From Hormoscilla sp. GM7CHS1pb (GTDB lineage Bacteria; Cyanobacteriota; Cyanobacteriia; Cyanobacteriales; Desertifilaceae): a stretch of DNA of 64,000 nucleotides. Where the stretch lies: contig JACONN010000006.1 in NCBI GenBank assembly GCA_014323675.1, positions 248,001 to 312,000 on the forward strand, written 5' to 3'. The position numbers and the translations under genes are program-made. Below the pieces are notes generated by a model. That model was not told the origin of the DNA and searched no databases. It worked only from the letters and a program-made list of their open reading frames with translations. Shown here one piece after another: positions 17,956 to 27,341 of this stretch. Position 1 is the first letter of the stretch, and every line of letters starts with the position of its first letter.

Positions 17956-19125
17956 TTACCCTTGCATAAATTTAGCGATTTTCTCCACAGCCGCTTCTAA
18001 AATTGATGGTTCATGCACCAAGGCAAAACGCACATACCCTTCTCCCGCCTTACCAAAACCCGCACCTGGGGCAGCTGCCACTCCTGTTGCCGCCACCATC
18101 TGAGTGCAGAATTTGATGGAATCTTCCGTCCAAGGAGCGGGCAGTGGAGCCCACACATACATTGTCGCGGCTGGGATAGGCACATCCCAGCCGATGCCGT
18201 GCAATCCCTGCACAAAGGCATCTCTACGCCTGCGGAAATTTTCTACAGTTACCCGTACTGCATCTTGGGGGCCACTCAAAGCCGCGATCGCCCCATTCAA
18301 TATCCCCCGATACTGGTTAAAATCTATTACAGCCTTCACTTGTCTCAAGGCCCGTATTAACCAAGCATTCCCGATCGCATAGCCAATTCTCAAGCCCCCC
18401 ATGCTATAGGACTTAGACATGCTAAAAAACTCGATCGAGATGCTTTTATCCCGGTCTGCTTGTAAAATCGATGGATGCAAACTGCCATCAAATACCAGAT
18501 CGCCATAGGGGAAATCATGTACCAGGACCAGGTCATGGCGGCGACAGAAATCCACAGCTGATTGAAAGAAAGACAAAGGCGCAGTTGCCGCAGTCGGATT
18601 ATGAGGGTAGCTGAGTACCATCATCCGCGACTGGGCCAAAACCAATGGCGGTATCTCGGCAAACACGGGCAAAAAATCATTTTCTGCCCGTAGCGGCATC
18701 GGGTAAACTTGTCCGCTAGCCAGGTAGACACCTCCTGCATGGGAAGGGTAACCGGGGTCTTGTAGCAGGGCAAAATCTCCCGGATTGAGTATTGCTAAAG
18801 GTAAATGGCCTGTCCCTTCCTGGGAGCCGATCAGCGTCAGTACCTCTGCTTCTGGGTCTACCGGAATGCCGAATTTCCGAGTATACCAGAACGCTGCCGC
18901 TTGACGGAATGACTTTGTCCCCTGAAATAGCAGATATCCGTGGGTACTGGCGTCAGATAGAGCAGATGCGATCGGGGCGATCGCATCTGCTGGCGCTGGT
19001 AGGTCAGAAGAGCCTAGAGATAAATCTATCACCTGCCTGCCAGCAGCAGCAGCTGTCGCCTTTGCCGAGTCCATATCCGCAAATACGTTAGCTGTTAGGG
19101 GTTGTAAACGTTCTGCAAATTGCAT
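17956..19125 (-). CDS. PLP-dependent class I aminotransferase (LL-DAP/aspartate type), 389 aa
   Basis: Fold type I: VIDLSLGSSDLPAPADAI near the start, LSYPHNPTAATAPLSFFQ for the NPT site, HDFPYGDLVF, and the PLP lysine in FSMSKSYSMGGLRIGYAIGN; a C-terminal YVRFALVHE segment carries the substrate-carboxylate arginine. It belongs to the second, about 390-aa cyanobacterial group close to LL-diaminopimelate aminotransferases; exact substrate not certain. Complete, with normal start MQFAERLQPL. 33 bases upstream of it ends of the thioredoxin gene on the same strand. Confidence 0.88.
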   Translation of the reverse strand: MQFAERLQPLTANVFADMDSAKATAAAAGRQVIDLSLGSSDLPAPADAIAPIASALSDASTHGYLLFQGTKSFRQAAAFWYTRKFGIPVDPEAEVLTLIGSQEGTGHLPLAILNPGDFALLQDPGYPSHAGGVYLASGQVYPMPLRAENDFLPVFAEIPPLVLAQSRMMVLSYPHNPTAATAPLSFFQSAVDFCRRHDLVLVHDFPYGDLVFDGSLHPSILQADRDKSISIEFFSMSKSYSMGGLRIGYAIGNAWLIRALRQVKAVIDFNQYRGILNGAIAALSGPQDAVRVTVENFRRRRDAFVQGLHGIGWDVPIPAATMYVWAPLPAPWTEDSIKFCTQMVAATGVAAAPGAGFGKAGEGYVRFALVHEPSILEAAVEKIAKFMQG

Positions 19126-19157
19126 TATTTTTCCCTTGCTAATAGCTCATTCCCTTA

Positions 19158-19490
19158 TCACTCATTTACTAGATGCCTTTCCAGAAAGTCCATTAGTTTC
19201 TGTTTGGTAATAGCACCCTCATGGGAGGCTATCACCCGACCATTCTGAAATAATCTCAGACCCGGAACCCCTTCTACTTTATACTTCTTTACGGATGTCC
19301 GATTAGCATCCACTTCCATCTTCACTACCTTGAGGCGCGAGTCGTAATGGCTAGCTGCCCAGTCTATCGATGGAGACACCAGGCGACAAGGTCCGCACCA
19401 AGTAGCCCAAAAGTACACTAATACTGGTGCAGTTGCCTCGATAACCTCAGTTTCAAACTTACTATCGGAAATTGCTTTGACACCGCTCAT
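19158..19490 (-). CDS. Thioredoxin-family protein, 110 aa
   Basis: VLVYFWATWCGPCRLVSPSI contains the WCGPC redox site, followed by VDANRTSVKKYKVEGVPGLR with the conserved cis-proline loop. Complete thioredoxin fold length. Start placed at ATG 19490 (MSGVKAISDSKF); an ATG three codons upstream is also possible. A disulfide reductase role in the cytosol is expected. Likely cotranscribed with the aminotransferase 32 bases downstream. Confidence 0.88.
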   Translation of the reverse strand: MSGVKAISDSKFETEVIEATAPVLVYFWATWCGPCRLVSPSIDWAASHYDSRLKVVKMEVDANRTSVKKYKVEGVPGLRLFQNGRVIASHEGAITKQKLMDFLERHLVNE

Positions 19491-19658
19491 TAGACCCAAT
19501 CATCATTAATTAGCCATTACTAGTTTAACCTGCTTTAAGCGCAATCTTAATAATCTGGTTTGTCTCTCGTACCCATCACCGTAAATAGGCATTTTTCCCC
19601 ACCCGGGCCGGATTGGGAGGGGAAAGGAAGCTGCCAAAGGGTTGAACTGCATAGGTAT

Positions 19659-20414
19659 TTACATTTTATCCAGTTCCCGACGCAGCTTCTCCAACTCATC
19701 AGCATCATCGCCTGGGTCCGATGACGCGGTTTCTGCTAGCAGCCGTCCTGGGGATAGAGAAGGGCTGCCTATCTGAGCTTTCATCTGAGCCAATTCCTCA
19801 TCGACATCGCTGCCTCCGAGGGCGGCAAATTTGCTCTCCATCCGATCGCCAGCTAGTTCCCCTGCCCCAGCACGGGCTTCTATTTGCAAGACCTTTTCTT
19901 CCATGCGATCGAAGGCAGCTGCAGCGCTGGACGTGCCGATCTTACCCACCGTTTCTTGCAGTTGCTCTTGAGCCTTGGCAGCTTGCAGCCGGGCTTTGAG
20001 CATGTCTTTTTTGGTCTTGGCTTCCGATATCTTAGCTTCTAGGGCCTGCAGGTTGCGCTTGAGATTGTCTACATGCTGATTTTGTTGTTCCAACTGCCCT
20101 TTGAGGGTAGTGGCTGTCTCTACATGAGTCTTTTTGCGTTGCAGCGCTTCCCGAGCCAGATTTTCATCGCCTTTTTGCAGGGCTAGTTGGGCTCGCTGAT
20201 GCCAGGTATTAACTCGATCTTGAGCCTGTGAGCATTGTTGCCCAAAGCGTTTTTGGCTGGCGATCGCGCTAGCCACAGCCTGACGCAGCTGCACCAGATC
20301 CTCCTGCATCTCCAGCAGAGACTGTTCTAGCAACTTTTCTGGATCTTCAGCTTTGCTGACCAGATCGTTGATATTTGCCTTGATTACTCGGCTAATGCGG
20401 TCGAATAATCCCAT
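19659..20414 (-). CDS. vipp1: Vipp1/PspA (IM30) membrane-remodelling protein, 251 aa
   Basis: Starts MGLFDRISRVIKANINDLVS, the amphipathic helix of PspA/Vipp1, then long coiled-coil (about residues 25-215), including DPEKLLEQSLLEMQEDLVQL. A C-terminal extension (SLSPGRLLAETASS...ADELEKLRRELDKM) of about 30 residues is the feature that separates Vipp1 from PspA. It is an ESCRT-III-like protein needed for thylakoid maintenance and membrane stress. Start fixed at ATG 20414. Confidence 0.9.
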   Translation of the reverse strand: MGLFDRISRVIKANINDLVSKAEDPEKLLEQSLLEMQEDLVQLRQAVASAIASQKRFGQQCSQAQDRVNTWHQRAQLALQKGDENLAREALQRKKTHVETATTLKGQLEQQNQHVDNLKRNLQALEAKISEAKTKKDMLKARLQAAKAQEQLQETVGKIGTSSAAAAFDRMEEKVLQIEARAGAGELAGDRMESKFAALGGSDVDEELAQMKAQIGSPSLSPGRLLAETASSDPGDDADELEKLRRELDKM

Positions 20415-20599
20415 AATTCTGTTTTTCCTTTCGGTTGTAGTATAAATTATCAGCAGGGCTTGAGCATAGGGAGGCCCGATCGCCCCGCCTGCCATGGGAA
20501 ATCAGATTGATATCTCTGCTTTATTCTTAGCACATTAGGAAGGTTCAGGTGCGATTCGTTCAGGTATAAGCTGATAAACAGCGAAATCCTGGCTGGTTC

Positions 20600-20905
20600 C
20601 ATTAGCCAGCAACCTTGGTAATCATGGGGGTTCTAGTCCTGAAAAGGGCACATGTTAGGAAAGGTGACACAAGGGTTCTGCAGCTTTCCCGTCACACACC
20701 GCCCAGAGTCAGGCATTAACTTAGTCGCGATACAGAACAAAAGGAGCGAAATGACACAAGAAGAGGGCAAAGAAGGGAAACCTTTTAGTCTACCTATGAC
20801 AAGGGCTTACCAACCAGTAGCCGGATGCGGTAAAGAGAGTCCGGTTCCGAATGGGAGGGTTGAGAGGCGACTGGAAGCTCGACCCTGACCCACCTGAGGT
20901 TGATT
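20600..20905 (+). ncRNA. Possible group II intron 3' remnant (domains V and VI)
   Basis: Around 20818-20850, AGCCGGATGC...GAGTCCGGTT pairs as a 7-bp helix with the AGC triad, like domain V, with a GTAA tetraloop-like centre but a shortened inner helix. It is followed by CGAATGGGAGGG and a domain VI-like hairpin GGGTTGAG/CTCGACCC (about 20858-20887) then TGACCCACC. These match the 3' end of cyanobacterial group II introns as I remember them. No reverse-transcriptase gene is present, so this would be a deleted copy. Confidence 0.45.
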
Positions 20906-20939
20906 GTCCACTTGCTATTTTCTCCCCCTCAGCGGGTTC

Positions 20940-21490
20940 CAGGAGTGCCCAACAGTCGAACATTCGATGTGCAGCGGAGGGGGCCCTGCGCGTGCGCGCG
21001 CTACCCGCACTGCTTAATGTGATCTGCGCGCGCTAATCGCACTACGCAGAGCACATTAACCGCACATCCCAGGGACATTCCCGGTTTACACCACTACTGG
21101 CTCCCAGGGCAGTTCCCATACCCGTCGTTAGTTCGGCCCTAGCTTCCGACTACTGTAGTTCGCTCTCGCATTTGCTAGCGCAGCGCCCGTACAGGCTTTT
21201 GGGTGGCGATTTTTCTGAGGTTTGTAGTGAGGACTTCCGTCCTCACTACAAACCTCAGATCGCCTGAGATCCGGCCTGCCGCAGAAGCATCAAACTTCGG
21301 TGCATATTCCTCACTATCAGTGACAACACCTTTTCTGGATCTTGGGCCTCTGCCACCAGACTATTGGCTCTTATCCCTCGCCAGATGCGATCGATCAATT
21401 CCATCGCACAGAAACTCCTCGATCGCTACTATTCCTCGTTCCCACGGCGAAGCCGTGGGAACGGGCGCCGACCTAATGTCCTAGACGCAG
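20940..21490. repeat. Palindrome-rich intergenic region
   Basis: 20965-20998 is a GCGGAGGGGGCCCTGCGCGT copy. 21004-21062 is an imperfect inverted repeat (TTAATGTGATCTGCG / CGCAGAGCACATTAA). 21215-21258 is a perfect hairpin, arms CTGAGGTTTGTAGTGAGGAC with TTCC loop. 21434-21461 is the GTTCCCACGGC...GTGGGAACG hairpin. No gene. Confidence 0.7.
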
Positions 21491-21491
21491 G

Positions 21492-22598
21492 TAAGTAGTT
21501 GTGCAAAATTATTTTTATATTTTGCCTAGGGGATAAAAACATGCTATAATTAAGGAAAAGTTCATTCAGACATTAGGTGAGGTGAAAATTAGCCATGAGA
21601 TTTATAAAGGGATTAAGCCATGAAACAATTAATCTACTTAAACGGATTTATGCACAAAGTAAATATTCTCACGTTAGAAGACGAGCACATTGCATTCTTC
21701 TCTCGCATGAAGGTTATCAAACCAAAGAATTGATGAACATATTTGACGTGTCTATTGTGACAATATATAATTGGTTTAATGCTTGGGAAGAGCTAAATTT
21801 AGTCTGATTATATGATAGAAAAGGACGTGGAAGGAAACCGAAATTTAATTCGGAACAAAAAGAGCAGATAGTGGCCTGGACTAAAGAATCTCCCAAAAAA
21901 ATCGAATTGGTGAAAGAAAAAGCCAAAGAAAATTGGAACGTGTCAGTGAGTAAAGACACTATTAAAAGGATATTAAAAAATGAAAATATGTCGTGGCGAC
22001 GGATCCGAAAACGGGTAGGAGGGGAGCCAGAACCCACGGAATATCAAGAAAAAAAGAAAGAATTAAAAAAGTTAAAAGAACAAGAAGATAGAGGCGAAAT
22101 TGATTTAATATTTTTTGACGAAACCGGTTTTTGTTTAAATGCATATGTCCCTTATGCATGGCAAGAACATGGAGAAGTTATTGAGGTAAAAAGTAAAAAA
22201 AGTAGAAGATTAAATGTCTTGGGATTTTTGAACCGCAAGAATGAACTAGATCCTTACTTATTTGAGTGTCAGATTAATAGTGAGGTAGTTATATCATGTA
22301 TAGATGATTTTTGTTCAACACTAAAGAAAAAAACCGTGTTGGTGATGGATAATGCTTCCACTCATACGAGTAATGCCGTGAAAAATAAACAAGAAGAATG
22401 GGAAAAAAAAGAGTTGACAATTTTTTATTTGCCTACCTATTCTCCCCAGTTAAATATTATTGAAATTTTGTGGCGATTTATTAAATACTCATTGCGAAAG
22501 TGGGATGCACCCGAGTTGGAAAAGTTTAGTTAAAGCTGTGGAAGATGTGCTTCGAGATGTTGGAAAAAAATATAAAATTAATTTTACATAACTACTTA
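21492..22598 (+). mobile_element. IS630-family insertion sequence
   Basis: Imperfect terminal inverted repeats: TAAGTAGTTGTGCAAAATTA on the left, and TAAGTAGTTATGTAAAATTA as the reverse complement of the right end. TA at both borders fits the TA target of IS630/Tc1 elements. Its AT-rich transposase gene contrasts in base composition with the host DNA. The right end lies 21 bases from the stop of the minus-strand SPOR-like gene. Confidence 0.85.
21595..22590 (+). pseudogene. IS630 transposase, interrupted
   Basis: First part (21595-21807) is a helix-turn-helix: GYQTKELMNIFDVSIVTIYN. TGA at 21805-21807 interrupts, and the same frame resumes with LYDRKGRGRKPKF. The DDE core is visible: DLIFFDETGFCL, VLVMDNASTHTSNA and NIIEILWRFIKY. 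Near the end a 21-bp dispersed repeat (22492-22512, GCGAAAGTGGGATGCACC) replaces normal sequence and shifts the frame; the true tail VKAVEDVLRDVGKKYKINF sits in another frame. Not functional as written. Confidence 0.85.
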
Positions 22599-22619
22599 CT
22601 GATAACCGGGTCGATCTCG

Positions 22620-23576
22620 TCAGACACCCAACTGAATTTTTCTTCCTTGAGGAAAGTCTTGCACCGTCGCATCGGGAATAATTTTCCCGATCTGCTCTAG
22701 GCTGTCCAGGTCCATCACCACATAATAGTACGGCAGAGAGGCAGCATCCCGACCTTGGATTCACTGATGGTTGTGGTGTTGCTGGATTATTTTTGGGCAC
22801 TGTGGTTCTACCCGTGAGGAAACTGGTTTCCGACTAGCCCCAGCTCTAGTCGGCAATGCGCTGAGGCTGCCCAAATTCAAATCTACTGCCTTGGGGCGGG
22901 TAGTTTTGATAGCTTGTTTGGGGTTGCTCTGGAGCAGTTTCGGGTTATCATCCCACCGTTCCGGAAAAATCAGATGACAGACGAGCGAGGGGTGCTTCCC
23001 CACAAACCACAGCGTTCCGCCAGTGAGCAACAGTAGCAGCATGGAGCCAATACCCAAAGGAGTCAGCAACTTGCTTTTCTGTGAGTTCTCGGGGTTTGTC
23101 GAGTTCGCAGCAACTCCATCTGTTCCATCCGCTGTAGATGCCAGACTTTTGAGTAGTTCTGCGGAAGATTCTAGATAGTCATCTGGTTCTGTCTCTAGTT
23201 CCGCGATCGCCTCTTCTCCGTCCGGTGTCGAACCTGCTGCCGATGCGAGGGCGATACCAGCCCCACCTCCGGGCAGTTTCCCCAAGGAAAAGCCGAGCCT
23301 CTGGCCTCCCCCTGGCCCATCCCGATCCTCGGTAGATGTCGCCGTTGGCAGCCTGGGGTTCTGTACTGCTGCTGCGCGAGCCATGACTGCGATCGCTTCC
23401 GGGGCTTTGCCATTTTTGTAACTAGCCGTCAGGCTGTGTGCTAGCGGTGGTTCTCCTGCTTTGTAGCGCCGGTATCGTTTTAATTCTGCTTTCAGGTTAA
23501 CATCTAAACTCCCCAGAGCACCCTGCAGCACTGGATGCAAAGTGGGAGTTGATTGCGCCAGGATCCCTTTACTCAT
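22620..23576 (-). pseudogene. SPOR-like membrane protein with in-frame TGA
   Basis: Long acidic, Ala/Ser-rich N-terminal half, one membrane helix (LLTPLGIGSMLLLLLTGG, about residues 172-190), a disordered stretch, then TGA at 22761-22763. The same frame continues LPYYYVVMDLDSLEQIGKII and DATVQDFPQGRKIQLGV, typical of the C-terminal SPOR-like segment of a conserved cyanobacterial family. Without the stop it would be about 318 aa. The segment PERW near residue 210 comes from the 19-bp GTACCGTTCCGG motif. The IS630 element ends just downstream. Confidence 0.65.
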
Positions 23577-23742
23577 TGCCCAACTCCTCTAGTTATGTTT
23601 ATGAGTTTCCCTACTGACGGTTCTCTTCGACTTTCACCACAGGAGCGCGATAAGCGCCTGCTGCTGATATTTTACTTTTTTACCGACTGATAGTCAATTA
23701 CTGGGTTGTTAGTTGCCAGTTGTCAATTGCCAGTACTATACC

Positions 23743-23925
23743 CTATAGCAGGCGATTACATCTGAGGGCAAAATCCTTTCCGAACTTATCTGGATCTGCT
23801 CCCTTCCACCCTGTTTTCAAACCCAACAACCCATACCCCTCTTTGGCCTTTTTCTCCATCCCTGGCAGTTTTAGCATCAAATAATCTCCCTGCTTAACAA
23901 GGGCATGAGCACTTGCGATCCTCAA
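23743..23925 (-). CDS. Short hypothetical protein, 60 aa
   Basis: Contains LPGMEKKAKEGYGLLGLKTG and DKFGKDFALRCNRLL. Amphipathic, soluble, no motif I can name. The coding look is good but a short alternative start (MLKLPGMEK) or truncation cannot be excluded. It stands alone between two unrelated genes. Confidence 0.4.
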   Translation of the reverse strand: MRIASAHALVKQGDYLMLKLPGMEKKAKEGYGLLGLKTGWKGADPDKFGKDFALRCNRLL

Positions 23926-24101
23926 TGTTTCTAAATATAACAGAAATATAAGGAAATTCTAAAGATTCTGATTTACTCCGGGATCCCTAGAACCTAGACA
24001 GGATAATCGTTAGCTCCCTTGCTGAAGCTCGGAGCAGAGATCGAGAGCACGGCAAAATTGCAGAAGAAAGGAAAAAAAATTATTCCCGAGAGGACGTTCA
24101 G

Positions 24102-24434
24102 ATGAAAACCAATAATTCCCCAGCACCAACCTGCCAGCATTGTGGTTATTGTCGTCATTGTCGTCATTTCGTGCCAGAGGGACGTAGAGGCGGCAACTGC
24201 GAGCAGCTCGGGGTGCTGGTTCGCGGAGGCTGGAAGGCCTGTTCTTTAGCGATCCCCGCCTTCGCACCTTCCTGGGAAGTTATTGAGGGGATAGCGATGT
24301 GGCAGGGGGAAACCCTGAGGGTCTCGGAGATAGCGTCGTCGCGGAGCTGGCCTGAGATTGCTGCTGTTGGCGGGACCACTGAAAATAGGATATCCCAGGG
24401 TGAAGTCCTCGCAGAAGAACTGGCAGTAGCCTAG
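24102..24434 (+). CDS. Cys-rich conserved cyanobacterial protein, 110 aa
   Basis: CQHCGYCRHCRHFVPEGRRG, then GNCEQLGVLVRGGWKACSLA and PAFAPSWEVIEGI match a small family widespread in cyanobacteria with conserved cysteines that probably bind zinc or a cluster. Function unknown. The extra CGYCRHC repeat near the start may be a small local duplication. The opposite-strand frame is a shadow. Confidence 0.65.
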   Translation: MKTNNSPAPTCQHCGYCRHCRHFVPEGRRGGNCEQLGVLVRGGWKACSLAIPAFAPSWEVIEGIAMWQGETLRVSEIASSRSWPEIAAVGGTTENRISQGEVLAEELAVA

Positions 24435-24652
24435 GCATTGGGCAAAAATCGGTTGAAAGAAAACTATAAAATCAGAAAGTTAATTTGACTATCAGGGAGT
24501 TAGCGATCGCACCTTTGTTTACCAGAGGCGCGATTTTTTCAGAGTCCAGAGGAGGGAGCGGTGTCTGGAGCATGCAGATCGCGTAGCGTGCGCGCAGCGC
24601 ATGTCCTTCAGGACAAGAGCATGCGGAAGACGCAGGAGGGTCGCACCTCTGT

Positions 24653-25486
24653 TCAGGGTAACCAGGGGTATTGGCGAAAATCCGGTTGACGTTTTTCCAG
24701 AAAGGCCTGCTTGCCTTCGGCTCCTTCCGCAGTCATATAATAGAGTAACGTGGCATTGCCTGCCAGTTCTTGCAGTCCAGCTTGACCGTCGCAGTCGGCG
24801 TTAAAGGCAGCTTTTAAGCAGCGAATAGCGATCGGGCTTTTCTCCAAAATCTCGTTAGCCCACCGGATACCTTCTGCTTCCAACCGTGCTACTGGCACGA
24901 CACAGTTGACTAAACCCATGTCTAGGGCCTGCTGGGCATTGTACTGGCGGCAGAGAAACCAAATTTCCCGGGCTTTTTTTTGGCCGACAATGCGGGCTAG
25001 GTAGCTTGCGCCGAAACCGCCGTCAAAACTGCCGACTTTGGGACCAGCTTGACCAAAGATAGCGTTGTCGGCGGCGATAGTCAGGTCGCAAATCAGGTGC
25101 AGAACATGCCCCCCCCCGATGGCATAGCCAGCTACCAGGGCGACGATCGCCTTGGGCATGGAACGGATCAGACGTTGCAGATCTAGGACATTGAGGCGGG
25201 GTACGCCAGCATTATCTAGATAGCCAGCAGAGCCTCGGACAGTTTGATCGCCACCAGCACAGAAAGCATACTTACCATCGGTGTGGGGGCCTGCGCCGGT
25301 CAGGAGGACGACGCCGATGTTACTGTCCTCCCTGGCGTCGCTAAAGGCGTCGTAAAGTTCAAATACTGTTTGGGGCCGGAAGGCATTGCGCTTGTGGGGA
25401 CGATTGATGGTGACTTTGGCAATGCCATCGGTTTTGTGATAGAGTATGTCTTCGTAGGTTTTAGCTGTTTCCCAGTTGGTTTGCAT
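24653..25486 (-). CDS. menB: 1,4-dihydroxy-2-naphthoyl-CoA synthase, 277 aa
   Basis: Crotonase fold: NRPHKRNAFRPQTVFELYDA, oxyanion-hole blocks KYAFCAGGDQTVRG and VAGYAIGGGHVLHLICDLTI, then GPKVGSFDGGFGASYLARIV and the C-terminal RQPDFRQYPWLP that closes the neighbouring active site. It makes the naphthoquinone ring of phylloquinone (photosystem I A1) in cyanobacteria. Complete and in normal length. A TnpB remnant lies immediately upstream. Confidence 0.95.
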   Translation of the reverse strand: MQTNWETAKTYEDILYHKTDGIAKVTINRPHKRNAFRPQTVFELYDAFSDAREDSNIGVVLLTGAGPHTDGKYAFCAGGDQTVRGSAGYLDNAGVPRLNVLDLQRLIRSMPKAIVALVAGYAIGGGHVLHLICDLTIAADNAIFGQAGPKVGSFDGGFGASYLARIVGQKKAREIWFLCRQYNAQQALDMGLVNCVVPVARLEAEGIRWANEILEKSPIAIRCLKAAFNADCDGQAGLQELAGNATLLYYMTAEGAEGKQAFLEKRQPDFRQYPWLP

Positions 25487-25549
25487 ACAGAACTCGTTCG
25501 CGACTCACTCAGATATTTTAACCTGTCGGGAATGGGCTTGGTGCTGTCT

Positions 25550-26004
25550 TTAACCCTCACAAAACTAATATTAACCTTGTGCAAGTACAACATCGGCATC
25601 AGAGATAGTGATAACGCCATCTCTGATATCGAAGGCGACAGCCTGCAAAGCTCGATCGCATAATGTTGAGAGCGCCGACTTTCCCGATCGCGCGGCGCAA
25701 AGTAACCGCAATGTGGGCATTTGGGGCAAGTTTTGCTAGTGTACGCCTCATTGCAGCGCACTACCAGTACACCTTTCCTTTTGGCTGCTTGTGCTAAATG
25801 AGAAGTAAACCGCCCCATAGCCCAAGTCAGCATATTCCTGACAGACTTCCTGTTAATCTTGCGCTTGGCTTTGAGAACCATTTGCGATGTTTCATAGGTC
25901 GGCAGAAATATTAGCTTATAGCTATTGGTAAGAAGACTGGTAGCTTTCCGATGCAGGTCATCCACAAAGCAGCGAATCGTAAATCGCTGCCGCCAATTAT
26001 CCAA
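25550..26004 (-). pseudogene. TnpB (IS200/IS605) C-terminal remnant
   Basis: YKLIFLPTYETSQMVLKAKR, KSVRNMLTWAMGRFTSHLAQ and NEAYTSKTCPKCPHCGYFAP are the RuvC-III and zinc-finger region of TnpB. The end is frameshifted: the normal tail (VAFDIRDGVITISDADVVLA) lies in another frame at 25580-25640. The first two thirds of the gene are missing. TnpB proteins are RNA-guided nucleases, but this one is dead. A similar end sequence lies at 11744-11805. Confidence 0.75.
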
Positions 26005-26070
26005 TTATCTCGGCATAATACTAATATTTGCCCAGATATACCGATAAATTTGGTAACTGTTACTAGCCCC

Positions 26071-26526
26071 CTACTGACTGTCCCGGCTTAAGTTGGTAGC
26101 CGTTAAGAGCAATCTTAACCGCAGGTGAATCAAATTTATATCTGCCAACCCCACATCTACATCACCATCGACCACGATCCCAGTGTCTAGTAGCCGGTCA
26201 AGCAATTCTAAAATCGAAGCATTTTCCGAGGTTTCCCCTGGATAATAGCCTGATTTGGGCAGCAGACTACCGATTTCTCCCAAGTCAATATTCAATTCTG
26301 CCGGGTCGATGCCAAACACCCCACATAATTGTAACACTTGCGCTTCCAACTGGCGCATACTACCAGCTGCGCGGTCTATTTCTGCCTCACCGAGATTCCC
26401 CGCTTCTATGCGGCGGATTACCTGCGCTTCCATCAACTGACGTACAAGTTCTACTATTGTGAGTAGCAACTGTGCTAAACCAGCATCACTGTTGGTTGGA
26501 TTTTGCTGCATTGAGATGGGCGGCAT
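26071..26526 (-). CDS. gvpK: Gas vesicle protein K, 151 aa
   Basis: TDAGLAQ-like opening (SDAGLAQLLLTIVELVRQLM), then EAQVIRRIEAGNLGEAEIDR, FGIDPAELNIDLGEIGSLLP and a C-terminal LLDRLLDTGIVVDGDVDVGL: all GvpK hallmarks. GvpK is needed for gas vesicle assembly and belongs with gvpF/gvpG found 570 bases upstream on the same strand. Complete. Confidence 0.93.
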   Translation of the reverse strand: MPPISMQQNPTNSDAGLAQLLLTIVELVRQLMEAQVIRRIEAGNLGEAEIDRAAGSMRQLEAQVLQLCGVFGIDPAELNIDLGEIGSLLPKSGYYPGETSENASILELLDRLLDTGIVVDGDVDVGLADINLIHLRLRLLLTATNLSRDSQ

Positions 26527-26673
26527 AATGGATGGCTTTGCTGATTATAGCGTTTCTCCCTCTTGATGTGGTATAGAATAATCGCCGACTTGTCTGGCGC
26601 GAGGGGAGGAGTAAGGCTCCTCACTTATCCTTCATAGAGTCGCGCAGCGTTGCGATCGCTAGGGTTCCAAATT

Positions 26674-26920
26674 AGAATTGGCATCAACACTGGCCCCGTG
26701 GGGGTGCCAAAAAGTTTATCTATGATTTGTGGGGGATACTGTTAATCTCGCCTCGCGCATGGAGTCCCAGGGTAACCCGGGGAAAATACAAGGAACTTAT
26801 GATATTTTGCCGCCTAAGTTTTTGCTTGTAGAACGAGAGGCGATCGCAGTGGGCCGCGGGCGAAATGACTACCTATTGGCTGACAGGCAAAAAACCTTGC
26901 CAAAAGCATCTAATGGCTAA
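26674..26920 (+). pseudogene. Class III adenylate/guanylate cyclase fragment
   Basis: RIGINTGPV, then after frame changes GDTVNLASRMESQGNPGKIQ, and AIAVGRGR...YLLADRQK. These are the dimer and C-terminal motifs of class III nucleotide cyclases (GxNTGxV..., GDTVNxASRM). Several frameshifts and loss of the first half make it a remnant. It lies on the opposite strand between gvpG and gvpK. Confidence 0.8.
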
Positions 26921-26949
26921 TTGCTCTTATCCTGATTAATTAACTCTTA

Positions 26950-27095
26950 GGTTTGTAGTAAGGACTAAAGTCCTTGCGATCGCCCTCTATTCTCCTACTT
27001 GCTGTAAGACAGAGGGCGTAAAGCTCTGTACTCACCCGAAACCAGACTTGCGCGATCGAATCATCCATTAAAAGTTTGACGACAGCAATCTGCAT
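26950..27095. repeat. GTAGTAAGGACTAAAGTCCTTGC hairpin
   Basis: GTTTGTAGTAAGGACTAAAG with the partner arm GTCCTT is another stem variant of the GTAGT hairpin family (AAGGAC arms, TAAA loop). The partner ACTAC side is replaced by GCGATCGC. Confidence 0.6.
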
Positions 27096-27341
27096 CTAAT
27101 CATTATCTGTTTCCCTATCTTCCATTTCTTGAATTGCCAACAGCAACTCTTCCTCCTGCACTTCAAAATCTTCGGAAGATATTTCTCCCATGTCAAAAGC
27201 TAGCTGCAGGGCTAACAGTCGCTTATGTAAATTTTCTCGCTCGTCCAATTCAGCATTAGCACGTTCCAGGATTTGCTCTCCAATCCACGCCACCCCCTCG
27301 ATCGGGCCCGTCAGCGGCAAGGTCAGTAAACGTAAAAGCAT
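27096..27341 (-). CDS. gvpG: Gas vesicle protein G, 81 aa
   Basis: MLLRLLTLPLTGPIEGVAWI followed by GEQILERANAELDERENLHK and a Glu-rich coiled C-terminus matches GvpG. Its start overlaps the stop of gvpF by one base, indicating translational coupling. GvpG is an assembly factor or minor shell-associated protein. Confidence 0.92.
   Translation of the reverse strand: MLLRLLTLPLTGPIEGVAWIGEQILERANAELDERENLHKRLLALQLAFDMGEISSEDFEVQEEELLLAIQEMEDRETDND

Noticed and set aside
20690..20712. GTCACACACCGCCC resembling the 3' end of 16S rRNA
   Set aside because: Only about ten bases agree and the surrounding helix 45 and anti-Shine-Dalgarno sequence are absent.
25300..26004. Full 234-aa frame as one protein
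   Set aside because: Only the first part is TnpB; the last 70 residues overlap menB in another frame, so the gene is a truncated remnant.
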